The position numbers were made by a program, and so were the translations under genes. 43,806 nt of DNA from Mnemiopsis leidyi (lineage: Eukaryota > Ctenophora > Tentaculata > Lobata > Bolinopsidae). The DNA is taken from the NCBI GenBank assembly GCA_000226015.1, contig JH153373.1:960-44765 (forward strand). The letters are read 5' to 3'. Positions 1 through 11,161 of the stretch are shown here, piece after piece (the first letter of the stretch is position 1; each line of letters starts with the position of its first letter). The notes under the pieces were generated by a model. That model did no database searches, was not told where the DNA came from, and saw only the letters and a program-made list of their open reading frames with translations.

Positions 1-305
1 TCAACATTCAAGTTACATGGTTCACTTTATACTCACCTTGTAAATATTCAACATTCAAGTTACATGCTCACTTTATAACACCTTGTAAATATTCAACATT
101 CAAGTTACATGTTCACTTTATACTCACCTTGTAAATATTCAACATTCAAGTTACATGTTCACTTTATACTCACCTTGTAAATATTCAACATTCAAGTTAC
201 ATGTTCACTTTATACTCACCTTGTAAATATTCAACATTCAAGTTACATGCTCACTTTATTCTCACCTTGTAAATATTCAACATTCAAGTTACATGCTCAC
301 TTCAC
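1..305. repeat. 46-bp minisatellite
   Basis: About seven near-identical head-to-tail units of roughly 46 bp, each containing TTCAACATTCAAGTTACATG and CACTTTATACTCACCTTG. Units differ by single-base changes and small indels (unit starts at 1, 48, 93 and 139). The array lies in the intron or flank upstream of the first visible SCAF exon and runs off the left edge, so its full length is unknown. Confidence 0.9.
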
Positions 306-432
306 CTGTAATTACTCCCATTAGGTTGTCACTAATAATCTGGTAGCTTTCACTTTTCACGCACAAAAAATCCAAAAAGAATTATACCACTTTGCTCTAC
401 TTATCTGCACCCTTTTTCTACTTCTCCCACAG

Positions 433-2099
433 AAAACAGAAAACCTGTCGACCCCCTCTCCAGTGACCACATCGCACGATACCAGTCTCTACGAACCAGA
501 CCCCCCTAAGGAAGTTGCCGCCCCAAAACCAGCGGACAAGTACGACACCAGAAATCTGGAGAAGCTTTATACTCCGTCCCCTATCGAGAAGACAGGAAAA
601 AGGTAAAGGGCGTTTCATATAAATGAGAAAAATGAAGCTGTTTGTTGTTTGTTTTCCATTTTGCTTCTTCACCTTGGCTTTGTTTCATTATCTCCTTAAC
701 GACAACCGTTTTAAAACATAAAACTAGAATTCCATTTTAGTAATTCCAGGTCGAAACACAAGTCGCCCGAGAGGAGCGAGAGAAACAGAAAGTCCCACAA
801 ATCAGATAGAAGAGACTCACACTCAGAAAGGTCACGTGACAGGTAGTTAAATATTATGTAGTGGTATCTCCCCACATCCTGCCTTCTTATGCACGAGCTC
901 GGGTGTTCGATTTCCATATCCGGCAACCGCCAATCCTAGAGGAGTGTGCTAAGGGCATCCTACAGTGGCGAGTGGTAGAAAAGTCTCCACCTTTTACTGT
1001 CGAGTTTTAAAACCCTCCTTAAAACCTCAAACTCCGTCAGATCTCGCGACAAGTCACGTGACAGATCACGTGATCGGTCCCGGGACAGGTCCCGCGACAA
1101 ATCATCTCGGAGGAGAGGGTCCCCGGAGTCCCGGAGGAACAGCAGGTCCGGTGGAAGGTCCGGCAAGAGATCCAGGTCGACCAGTCCCGGACATCATGCC
1201 CGTAAGAAGGACCGACATTCCAAGCCGGATTGTGTGTCGGTGTTGAGTACAACTATATGGATTGGGAACATGAGGAAGACAGTTACTAAGGCTGATATAT
1301 CGTCGTTGATGAAGAAGTACACGGAATCTTGTAGCATCGATGTGAGTTTACCAGTTTTAATGGTTGGCTTTGTTTTATTAACAGTAACATTTACATAGGC
1401 TTAAGATGTAATCCTATCAACAACCACGGAGTCACGGACCCTTATCAATTGTTATCTTGTATAAGCTTTCGAAAAACTTGTGTTTATCGTTTCTATCATG
1501 TAGAGTTATTTTCTGGAGTTATATTGTAGTTTTCATAGTAGTCTAGTAAACTTAGCTTAAGGAGTTATCTTGTAAAGTTATCTTGTAGAGTTATCTTGCT
1601 GATAATCTCAATTTTCACTGTCAGATGGTTCCACCTCGAGGCTGCTCCTACATAAATATCGGCGACAGAGATGTGGCAGAAAACGTTTTGAAAGAACTCA
1701 AGGAACTTAAACTGCATGGTGCTCTATGTAAAGTATGTAAAAAATTGCACAAAATGCATCTTCTCAATTTAAGTTTTCAGATAGGTTTCCCGCGCTTCAG
1801 ATAAGGATTTAATTCTTAATTTTCGCTTCCCTCAAAACTTCGAGATGGTGTCACTTTAAGAATGATACGAGTTTTTCAAGGATACAACAATAATAAAACG
1901 AACTTCACAGATAACACCTCCAATGTTTAGGTTGCTTGGGCACCCGGTAAGGGATGTAAAGAGTTTAAGGAACACTGGAACATCGATAAAGGAATAACTT
2001 TCATTCCTCACAAAAACTTCGAAAAGCTGAAAATCAGCCAGCTGGAGGACGGGGGCGTGATCGAGGAGTCCACACTCCCTCCTGGCTTCAAACTCCAAG
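433..2099 (+). CDS. SCAF8: SCAF4/SCAF8-like RNA-processing factor, RS and RRM exons (5' end outside window)
   Basis: Five coding exons: 433-602, 750-842 (a tandem acceptor at 741 would add three codons), 1041-1341, 1625-1732 and 1931-2099. All have GT/AG ends and matching phases (2, 2, 0, 0, 1). Exons 2-3 encode an RS/RD-rich segment (SRDKSRDRSRDRS-type repeats). Exons 3-5 encode one RRM: TTIWIGNM (RNP2-like), MVPPRGCSYINIG (RNP1-like), then KVAWAPGKGCKEF and ITFIPHKNFEKL. The PPRGC.Y and VAWA.GKG signatures and the W..D.G.T.IP tail are typical of SCAF4/SCAF8 and related Nrd1/Seb1 proteins, which bind phosphorylated RNA polymerase II CTD and suppress early polyadenylation. The CTD-interacting domain expected at the N terminus is not in the window. 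SCAF4 versus SCAF8 cannot be separated; this is probably one ancestral gene. Confidence 0.85.
885..955 (+). repeat. SINE-like fragment in a SCAF intron
   Basis: Shares GTTCGA..CC, the CCAATCCTAGAGGAGTGTGC core and GCTAAGG with 17460-17530, in the same order, suggesting dispersed copies of a tRNA-derived-type element. No A-box was confirmed. Confidence 0.5.
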
Positions 2100-3583
2100 G
2101 TTGGTGTTGATAACGCGAAACTTTTAGCTGGTCCTCAATGTCTCTAGGGTCGTGATAAGGTTGTAGGTAAAATGACAACAGTCAACAGAGCTAACAGATA
2201 AGGAGGTGGGTTTAAAAAATTTTCTGGAGAGCAAGTAAACAGGAGTTTTTTTTGTTTTTTTTTTCAGCAAGATAATTAAGAAACCAATGCTTATACTGTA
2301 TACTGTTTAAGGCCCATATAGTCAAAGATTTTTTATCGCCTGAGTACACATATGAAAATATCTAGCTCTATAAATAAGGTTCGCAAGTCACAATTAAAAA
2401 CTTTATTTTAAAGCTCAATTCAACCAGCCTGCATTTCTATCTTAGATTGATAAAAGTCTGATTATCTGAGGATGTGTGGGGCGATTATGAGAGGATGTCA
2501 GACCGGGAGTCCATTAGTGTTACTTCGGTTAGCAGCATGATCAGTAGTATGGTGCATTGCATTATACAAAAGGGGGTTTTTATGTTATGACCCCCGTTCA
2601 GAGATATTTGAATTAATTAGTCATGAAAGTTCCAATTAACAAGCTTGACTCCCGCTTCAAGTTGGGGAGTTTTGGAATTCAAAATGACAAAAAAAGCCTA
2701 GAAAACATATTTGTTTCATCGACCGCAAACTGTAGATATGTCTACTTAGACTTGGTAAATATATCACTTGCACTGGGAGGAAAAGTTATTCAGAGAAGCG
2801 TGTTTGTCAGGGATATTACATAACTATATATATATGCCATACATATACTCCGAAATTAGATTATAATTACCTTTAAAAACATTTGGTTCTCTTCCGGCAG
2901 TTAACGCTAACTGACGACATTTCAGTTTTCTCTCTTCATTGGTCATTCCCTGACTCTGAAAATAGGGCGGCCGACGTCCTGCCCCAGAACATCGCGCCCC
3001 ATAACACTTTAACCCATTAAATTATCCTTGGTGAGTCCTGCTCCACAACAGACAACTTCGTTGGGGTTGAGGTTAGGGTTAGGGTACGGGTCGCTGGGGC
3101 CAAATAAGTGGAAAAATATGTTGTGGAGCACGATGTTCTGGGGCAGGACGACGGGCAAATAGTTTGATAATATATCATATAAAAAGTTTCTTTCAGTAAA
3201 TATTCTAAAAACATGCGTCTAATTATTAGCCTGAAGTCTTTCTATTTCAAAGTCAACTCTCCTCAAATAAAGACAGTATAAATAGCATAGCAGATTCTCC
3301 CACATATAGCTAGATTAACAAATCATTCATAAAGCAGTTCAAAATTTCATATTGAAAGTTCGTTAAGTTAAGCCCACTCAACTTTTCACGAGATAATCCA
3401 AGGTGTTTGCCAAGTCGCAATAATCATACAGAAAAATGCAGCTTTATTTGTACTCAATCGTTTTCCGTCCAGATTGATCTCGCTAGTGTCATACTCGCTC
3501 AGGACTTTCTGTTCATTGGATTGTAAACAGTTAACTTAAAGCCCCTGCCTATATCCTGTATCCCATAACTTCCTGCCTATATC
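2100..3583. other. SCAF intron, 5' part: noncoding with a foldback element
   Basis: No gene-like coding signal. It contains T-rich tracts and the foldback at 2975-3150. Open frames at 2623-2823 and 3017-3214 have no splice, codon or domain support. Confidence 0.6.
2975..3150. repeat. Foldback element with 20-bp perfect arms
   Basis: CGTCCTGCCCCAGAACATCG at 2975-2994 is repeated as its exact reverse complement at 3131-3150. A second inner pair (CTGCTCCACAAC near 3043, GTTGTGGAGCA near 3120) gives nested inverted repeats. Between them is a short telomere-like run, GGTTAGGGTTAGGG. The structure fits a miniature foldback transposon; no clear target-site duplication was seen. Confidence 0.7.
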
Positions 3584-5949
3584 CTAGTCCATGTTCCTCA
3601 TCTCAGTGTCAGTGTTTTTCTGTGCTTCAGGGCCTACGGAGTTGTTGAAACACAGTAATCTGCCGATGCTCTTTTTGATACAGAAAAGTTTTTCTCTAAA
3701 TAAAGGCATGCCTTTTGTCATGAGTTTCGTTAACAAATCCGTGTGCAGGAGGGGGTTCATTATTGCGTTGAGTGGAGCTATGTTGGCTATAAAGATATCT
3801 GTGATAATCTTGGGAGGAGGAGTGCCGGTGAAACTAGCTATGATTGCTCCATGAACTGGCATCCAGCAGACCAGCTGAGACCCAATCACGATACAGACCT
3901 TGAAGGAGAGATAAAAGCCTTGGTCTGTGTTTTTGTTTTGATTTGTACCTTCTTTATCATGGCTACCTGGTTCCTTATTAGCTTTAACTGGAGGAGCCAC
4001 GGCTGTTTGGGATTTGAAGTACTCTTTTACTATGATACCATAGCAGATGATAATAACGATCATGTAAATAGAGTTTTCCACCATGTAGACAATTTTGAAG
4101 CCCAAAATTGAGTTTTCTACGGAGAAAAGGTCCGGATAACATAGCGAGGAGGTGCCGTAAAGTCCAATGGAAGTAGTTCTCTCCGGAGAAAAGAGCTCCC
4201 CTTTAGCTGTCATGTTGCGAAGATTGTCAAATAACTCGGAGACACTGTACTCCGTGGTCATGTTGAGAGTCTCCCCTTTGTAAAGGCTCACCAGGGCTGC
4301 TATGTCGGATCTATTCCCACGTCTTATGAGCGGATTGTTCTTGAAGAAGAACTCATGGACAAACATGTCGGACCAGCTTGAGGAACTAGAAAATGTGGCA
4401 ACAAGGGGGATCACCGCCATGGATAGGTTAAATATGTTCAGCAGGCCAGAGCAGAGGAGGAACCGGGAAAGTTTGATCTTTTTACCAGAAAGGATGTTCC
4501 TGCACGTGTAGCTCCTGCAGATGCTAGTTGCTACAGCTACTTGGAGTGCACCATGCGAGGCTGTGTAGATTATGGCTCCAGCCACCTTGCAGAGTGAGGA
4601 GGACCTCCAAGAGACATCGTGTGAACAATAGTCGCCCTGGTACTCCCAGTGTTTCCAGCAGATTATCAGGAGGAATACTGCCATCATTGTGTCATACACG
4701 GTCAAAGTGATACATTGGATTATGTCTATCTGCAAGAACGACCTGCTGGCATCTCTGAATCTTCTACCATGAAAGAGAAGACCATATATGTTGAGAATGA
4801 GGATGCCAATAATCTCTGCCATAACGATGACCAACATGACATTGTGTCCGATCAGCTCTGTTTGAGATGTGAAGACAGATGACATGGTGCAGTTAAGGCA
4901 CTCGTCACTAGAATCTGCACAATCAGAGACAGAATCACATGTCCGCTCCTGGGGGACTGGTTGACCGTCAGACCGACAGTAGAACGTGCCCGGACAGTTC
5001 TGCTCGTCAATTCCGTTCTTGCAGTTTGTTATCCCGTCACAAAAGACGAACGTGTACTGGTATGGAGAGATAAGTTCATGTTCGTTCAAGTATGTTTTGT
5101 ATAGTGCTTCTACAGACGAATTCTCAGTGCACTTGTATGCCGATTCCGACCCCATCAATACTAATCTATTACAGTGGAAACCTAATGCAGTGTTGTTTTC
5201 TTGGCAGTCTTCAAGAAGCGATGGAGTGATTTCCCCAAGATCTATATAATTGTTGGCTGCTAAAAGTGCTTTAATTACATCGGGTTCAAAAAAGATCGTT
5301 TCCAACTTTAAAATTTCATCACTTTTACTGGAATTTAAGCTTCTGTTGCAGTTTCTCAGGCTTGATGTATCATCTAGAGTTACATTATCCGTTTCTACTT
5401 CGGGCCGAAGGGACCTCATGCACTGTTGAAAGTCTTGACAAGGGATTTCATCACTAAGATCAAGACAATCAGGCCGGCTATCGCAGACCTGATGTATGGT
5501 TATACATCCCATCCCGTCCGCGCACTTGAAGTGATCCTCCCCGCACCCGCACTCGTCGTCCAGACACGCGGAGAACCCGTCACACTTCCACTCCCCAGGA
5601 ACAGCACAAGCATCTTAAACACAAACTGTACCCTGTAGCTCTGTCGTTACCCGTTGTGACCAGTTGTTGGTATGACGGGGTGTAATCACGGACATAGTAT
5701 TCTAGAACACGGAAACCCTTAGTCATTCCCATACCGTGAACGATGAGGTCAGTGCAGGATTGCTCCTCGAAAAGTGCCGTGATGAAAAAAATCTATGCTT
5801 GCCCCTTGACTTTGAAGGGACGGTTTCATTACCTCATTTGCTGTTGTCATGTTGATTATCCGTGGACCTCTTAAGAGACTTTTAACTTGAAGGACAAAGC
5901 TGGCAGAAATAGCCACCAAGATCAATGAACCACAAACTTTCATCGCCAT
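3584..5949 (-). CDS. LDLa-containing rhodopsin-like GPCR (GRL101/relaxin-receptor-like)
   Basis: Three exons on the minus strand: 5949-5833, 5792-5651 and 5613-3584. They are separated by introns of 40 and 37 nt with GT/AG ends and agreeing phases (0, 1). Joined CDS is 2289 nt, 762 aa. Residues 1-25 form a signal peptide. Residues ~47-86 are CUB-like. A short Cys-rich unit (~89-108) precedes a canonical LDLa repeat at ~110-145 ending CLDLSDEIPC. Further LDLa-like segments lie at ~278-293 and ~297-325 (CADSSDEC). Seven hydrophobic segments start near residue 343. The DRY position reads CRSY and TM7 ends NPLLHT instead of NPxxY. Many N-x-S/T sequons lie in the ectodomain and long second extracellular loop. 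LDLa plus 7TM resembles snail GRL101 and relaxin receptors, but no leucine-rich repeats are visible. An acceptor (aactttcag) lies 5 nt upstream of the first ATG. The ligand is unknown. Confidence 0.85.
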
Positions 5950-8900
5950 AGTACCTGAAAGTTATCTTGACTTAGGTTTGCTGAAACGGTCCACCTTCAT
6001 GTCAGTAGCTCCCTAATAGAAGCTTCTAAAAATTCTCATCGGCAAGACCTGAGACCTGGAGTATATTAATAATCTTAAAGACCTGAGTATATTAATAATC
6101 TTTAAGACCTGAGTATGTTAATAATCTTGGATGCTTTTCATCTTCAACTTGTGCTAGTTCTCAGACAAATTCCCATTAAATCTGTCCAAAATCAATGCAC
6201 GCTTATTACATTGCGATACAGTAGTTCGGTGATAGACATTTCAATGAAAATGCTTGTTTAACTCACAATCACACGTTTCTTGTCTTACCGATTATGCTAA
6301 CAGCTAAGAAGGTGTTTAAAATAGTAAAAAAAGTTATCTCAACACCACTCCGCTATGCTGTTATATTCTCAACCAAAGATTGAAAATTTACTAGGCTAGA
6401 ACAGCAAACTAATAAAGTTGCAACAACATCTTCATTGATTTACTCGAGTAAAGATTCTATTCTCCATCAAGCTTTATTGCATTTATTAATGTAGAAAAGA
6501 AGTAATAACAATAATGCTGTATTTTATTCCAACTCTATAGGACGTCGAAACCACTTGCCATTGTGATTACAATAATATTGTAAATTAGGGGGTGGGGAGT
6601 CCGGGCCCCGGGGGATAAGGCACTGGTCAATGACAATGACACCCTTGAATTTGAATGGTCAAAAACTTGAGCATGGCCAATGACCATAGTTTAAAATTTG
6701 GATTCTTACCATGACCATGACACCCGGACGTAGGCAAAATGGTCAACAAATCGTGGTCATCTTACCCCCCTCATCCCCAGTCCAAAAATAACAATCACCC
6801 CTAATTTGGAATAAAATAACGGCACCATTCTTCTATTGTAAACAATAGTATATAATCAATAGTGTTGATTTTCATTCTAATGCAAGGTTTTATTCATACG
6901 CTTAACTATTATATCAGTTATTATGGTAATTTCAAAATGCAACTCTAAAGAGAGCTAATGTTTCTTGCCATCACTAGAAGAAGAGATTTCTTCAGATTAA
7001 GCCTTATTGTACTTGCCCTTGGATCAATCGTATGCATTGCCATTATTCTAAAGCATATTCATCGAAATACGACACAAATATTTTTGCAGAAATTCAAAAA
7101 ATAGCTGGATAGAAAATTTTTATTGCCCAAAACAGTTTACAAATTTTAGTTTAAAAAGGAAATGGTGAAAAGAAAAGAATAAAGAAACAAAATGAAGGAA
7201 AAAAATGAATAATCAGGTTTTTCATTTCATGCGGTTTCCGAGAGGGCGTGTATACCCCAAGAACGAAGCCAATTCACAGATTTTGATGTAGTGACTGGTT
7301 TTTTATGCATGTTTTTTATGTATGAGTTTTTGGCATTTGTTGCGATTATTGTAAATAAACCGTGTCCTTTCAATTTCCCACATGAAGTGATTAACTAGTA
7401 GTACATGAGTGATAACAGATTGCATTGAATTATCGATGGACCAATGTGACTGTCAAGTGAGCCATAAATTATACCAACCCACTGCAAAAAAACAAAAGAC
7501 AATGCTATAATCTGGAAATCTGGAAAAAATCCAATGCCTATTTACTGATTTTGGTGTTGCGACGATTTTTGGTGATGGGCTCAATAGCTACAAATGTTTG
7601 TCCGTCACTTGGAAACTGGATTAAATGATATTGAGGACTTGCTAAGGTTTCGGTCCTTTCCAGCCCTCGAAAATCAATCAATGTGAATTTAGTTTTACCG
7701 TACCAAAATACAAATTTTCGACATATTGCATAGGAAAATTCATTCAAACGTGGGCTGGAAAGGATTTTTAGCTATGTTGTTTTGTAATTACTAGAACAGT
7801 AGTTAGTTTTAAGATAAATGCAACACTGGAGTAAGGTGTGAAGCATATAAATGTCATGCAAATCGAGATTTTATTATCTCTTGATTTCAACTGGTCATGC
7901 AAACTAGGATCTTGATAATTTTACCGTGAATTGTGTCTTTCTTCATGATTGTTTGTAGCTTCGCACCTTAATATTCAGAACTCACTACAATGTTTAAGTT
8001 GTCAACCATAGCCCTGGTCCTTAACCGCATACGCTTATCGGTTTAAAGTCACTTTAATGCAGCGATAATTAAATTACTGTTTTTTTAACTTCTTCTTTAT
8101 CATAATTTGAATGTGAATTCAATGATGCTATGCTAAGGTTAGGCTATGGTTGACTAGATTGTTTTCATAACTTTACTATAATTTTTCCAATAATCAATTT
8201 GCTTACTTAATAAAAAATATAAGTATTGAAACTTCTGCGTATTTCCATCTCGAAAAATAAGTGTGCATCTTAAATCATCCAAACCTTGCACATTAATTAA
8301 TTAATTGTGCACATTAATTAATTAATTGTGACATACGTAATTTTAATTTCGCTTTCCAAGATTATCGTATCTTGGTGCCGATTCTTGATGTATGGTATCG
8401 TACCATGTTTTATTGTATTTGTGTATTGTGTTGTATTGTATTGCGTTGTGTATTGTATTTGTGTATTGTATTGTGTTGTATTGTATTGTAGCGTTTTCGG
8501 GTAATATTGTAATATAGTAAGTATTGTTGTAAAGAATTAAAAAACAATTATTTTTTGGTATTATAAACATAATACGGTAATTGAGATCAATCAATTAAGT
8601 GATTATGATATACAATGGCGTTTTTAATCTTGAGAAGAAATTTGAGTTAGAAATCACGCACGTGCAACGTTTAATTAACAAGTAGTTGAAATTCAACGAA
8701 TTGCAAAATATTTTTTAAAAACATTATCATTCCAAGTTACTTCTTAGAATAATAATTAAAGCAGGCACACAAAAAGCACCAGGCCCCATAGTGGATATTT
8801 TATAACTTTCACCCCTCGTTTTCTCGATAGGGGTTTTAATTTCGATGTTTTTCATGTATGATGGGTTGGAGCTGGAGTGCTAGTTGTCATTTTATCCACT

Positions 8901-9141
8901 GCATTATACACTTAGAAGTTCTTTTCCGCCATCGCTTGTTTACAATTTAAGAATAGGTGAAGCTAATTAAATAGCTTTGCTGGCATTTCGATTTTTGTTT
9001 AGAATCTTAAAGTTACCAAAATTGTGCTTTAAAAATCTCAATCCAATTTCGCAGGCCTTATACAGGCCTTCAATCTTCAATGAAAATGTCAATCAATTCA
9101 TACAGCTTTTATTTCTCTCAATCTAAATCTCTTTTCATCAG
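5950..9141. other. SCAF intron, 3' part: noncoding
   Basis: AT-rich with no supported exon. Candidate repeats: a possible short element bounded by inverted AAATTAGGGG arms (6582-6591, 6798-6807) with internal AATGACCATG-type repeats; a duplicated AT palindrome (8288-8330, CACATTAATTAATTAATTGTG-like, twice); and TTGTA-rich simple sequence (8400-8500). Open frames here, such as 8343-8594 with NTIQYNTI repeats, are products of simple sequence. Confidence 0.55.
8400..8500. repeat. TTGTA-type microsatellite
   Basis: Imperfect runs of TATTGTGTTGTATTGTATTG and variants across ~100 bp, repetitive enough to create an artificial open frame on the opposite strand. Confidence 0.75.
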
Positions 9142-10739
9142 ATGCGAAGGAGAAGGAGGAGCGACAAGAAAGAAGAAAGAATGCCCCACTGATGTCTCTT
9201 AGTCTTCCCCCTAACATGGCCGTCTTCAATCTCAATCCCAATCTTCGCGATCACAAGGACAGCAACTCCGACGAAGAGATGATGGACGTTTTCCCGCCTA
9301 TCCCCATCCTGCCTGTACCGAATGTTCCGGAATCCACTCCGGACGCCACCACCGGATTTCCCATGCCCGGCATGACTCCACTAGCTCCCCAGGCGGTTCC
9401 ATGGATGCCACCACGGCCAGCTCCTCCCCCCACCGCATTCCACGGCATGGTTCCTCCCCCATTCTCCATTCCTCCTCCGCATAACATTCCTCTTCCGGCC
9501 ATGTCGCCCCACCCAGGACCTGCTATTCCTAATCTAAGTCAGATACCTCTGCCTTCTCAAATGCCGGTACATCCCTCACAAGTTCCCCTGCCCGGGCCAC
9601 TCCCACTTCCTGGACCCAGGCTGGGAGGTGTTGCTCCTGTCCCCCCTGTTTCCGGGGCAACTCCGTTATTCAAGTACGGTCGGTCACCCTCTCCTCCTAG
9701 TCCACGAACTCTTGCTCGAAACATGATGGAATCTGACTCTGAGTCCGAGTCTGATCAAAAGAGGTTAAATCAAGCCGAACCCGTCAAGATACACCCAGGT
9801 AGTCTGCCGCCATTTCGGAGGTCCTCATCTCCCAAAAATAACATCTACTTGACGGGCGGACCCGACTCAAGTCCCTCCAGAATGGACAGTGATCGTGACA
9901 GCAAGACTCGTCTTCATGCGGGAAGCCTGCCCCCTTTCAACAGCAGCGTCCCTATCTCAAGAACAGTCCCATCGCCAAGCACAAGGCCGGGAGAACCAAG
10001 ATTTGTAAACTCCATGCAGTCTGCTTCTCCCCTTCGACCTTCCTCTCCCGGCTTTCCGAGGTTCAACAACCAAACTCAGTACTCCGCACCTGTAATCACG
10101 TCGGGTGATACTAAGTTCGCTGGCTCCGTGAGGTCGGCATCTCCAGGACGAAACCAAACTTCCCCCACGTATTCCCGGTTCGGTGGTCAGGAGACATACT
10201 CCCCTCCTGATCCAACATCTGATCGGTCTAACTCTCCGGGGCGGAACAATAGAACTTCTCCCACTTCTCCGAGGTTCAACAACCAAAATCAGTTCTCTTC
10301 AAATGACTCGAGACCTCCGTTTTTGGTTCAAAACCCAAATAGACCTGACCGCCCTAGACCTCCGGGTGACCCGCAAAACTTTCCCGGTCCAGAAATGGAG
10401 AGAAACACTTCCACATACCGCCCCTCGCTCGAAGAAATGAGAGGTCCGGTCCAGCCTCGTCCCAACTTTGTTGACTTGCAGAACATGCCCCGGTTCAACT
10501 CCAGCAATGACAACTCCGGTTCCAATCAGTTTAACCCTGGTATGTTCCGGGGCGGTGCTCCTCGGCAGCAGTTCGGGCGTCCACCGCCGCCGCAATTCGG
10601 TGGTTTCAACCCTGCTGGCGGCGGGCAACAGCGTCCTCGGTTTAACGGTCCACCCGGTCCCCATCAAATGCGACAAAGAGGTCCTTTCCGGATGACATTT
10701 AGACCGATGGGAAACAATAGGCCTCCATTTGGAAACTAG
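9142..10739 (+). CDS. SCAF8: SCAF4/SCAF8-like protein, proline-rich C-terminal exon
   Basis: Single long exon after the acceptor ttttcatcag. It starts in phase 1 and joins the phase-1 donor at 2099 in frame, so the RRM part continues into AKEKEERQERRKNAPLMSLS. With it, the visible SCAF coding sequence totals 2439 nt (812 codons plus stop). The product is disordered: proline-rich PPP/PxP stretches (MAPHP-like, IPLPSQMPVHPSQVPLPG), two HxGSLPPF motifs, serine-proline repeats with RFNNQ, and an RGG/GPP-rich tail ending RPPFGN. SCAF4/8 proteins have a similar proline-, glycine- and arginine-rich C-terminal half. A phase-1 donor-like site inside it (cctg|gtatgt near 10534) could bypass its stop by splicing to 11162; this is untested. 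Confidence 0.8.
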
Positions 10740-11161
10740 ATAAGGTGCTGATCGTTATAGACACTTAATTTAAAGATTATTTTATATTTCACGTCTTGTG
10801 ATTATCGAAATGACTGTCTTTTTATCGTTGCAGTAATGTCATTCATATAACGTTTGAAACATGCAAATTGCAAATAGGTCATTATGTCTCCTAAAAATTC
10901 TCCATTATGGTATTTGGTGTGTTTGAGTATTGTTTTATGAACTATTTTTGTAGTTCTTAGAGTTTGAGTTTTGTAACGACCATATATTTCTATGCAAATG
11001 TAATATATGCAACACTACATGTTATTGTTACGATAATTCAAATCAGTACAACTTATGCTATAAAATAAGTCTTTTCATTTATCCGACTAATACACTGAAA
11101 TTCGAGATGGAAATACGCAGAAAATTTGGCCTGGTTTCAAATTATAAATCCTAACTTTCAG
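10740..11161. other. AT-rich spacer between the SCAF stop and the next acceptor
   Basis: No coding exon supported. Probably 3' UTR plus intergenic or intronic sequence. Near its end, TCGAGATGGAAATACGCAGAA (11102-11122) is the exact reverse complement of 8233-8253, so a small repeat is present. Confidence 0.5.

Noticed and set aside
1..305. Regular direct repeats considered as a CRISPR array
   Set aside because: Units are contiguous ~46-bp copies without unique spacers, in a eukaryotic context; it is a minisatellite.
3055..3085. TTAGGG run as a telomere or chromosome end
   Set aside because: Only about two full units, internal to a foldback and surrounded by ordinary sequence.
8343..8594. 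83-aa minus-strand frame with NTIQYNTI repeats
   Set aside because: Translation of TTGTA-type microsatellite; no start context, splice site or domain.
9957..10676. Antisense open frames across the SCAF proline-rich exon
   Set aside because: Shadows of a biased proline/serine-rich coding strand.
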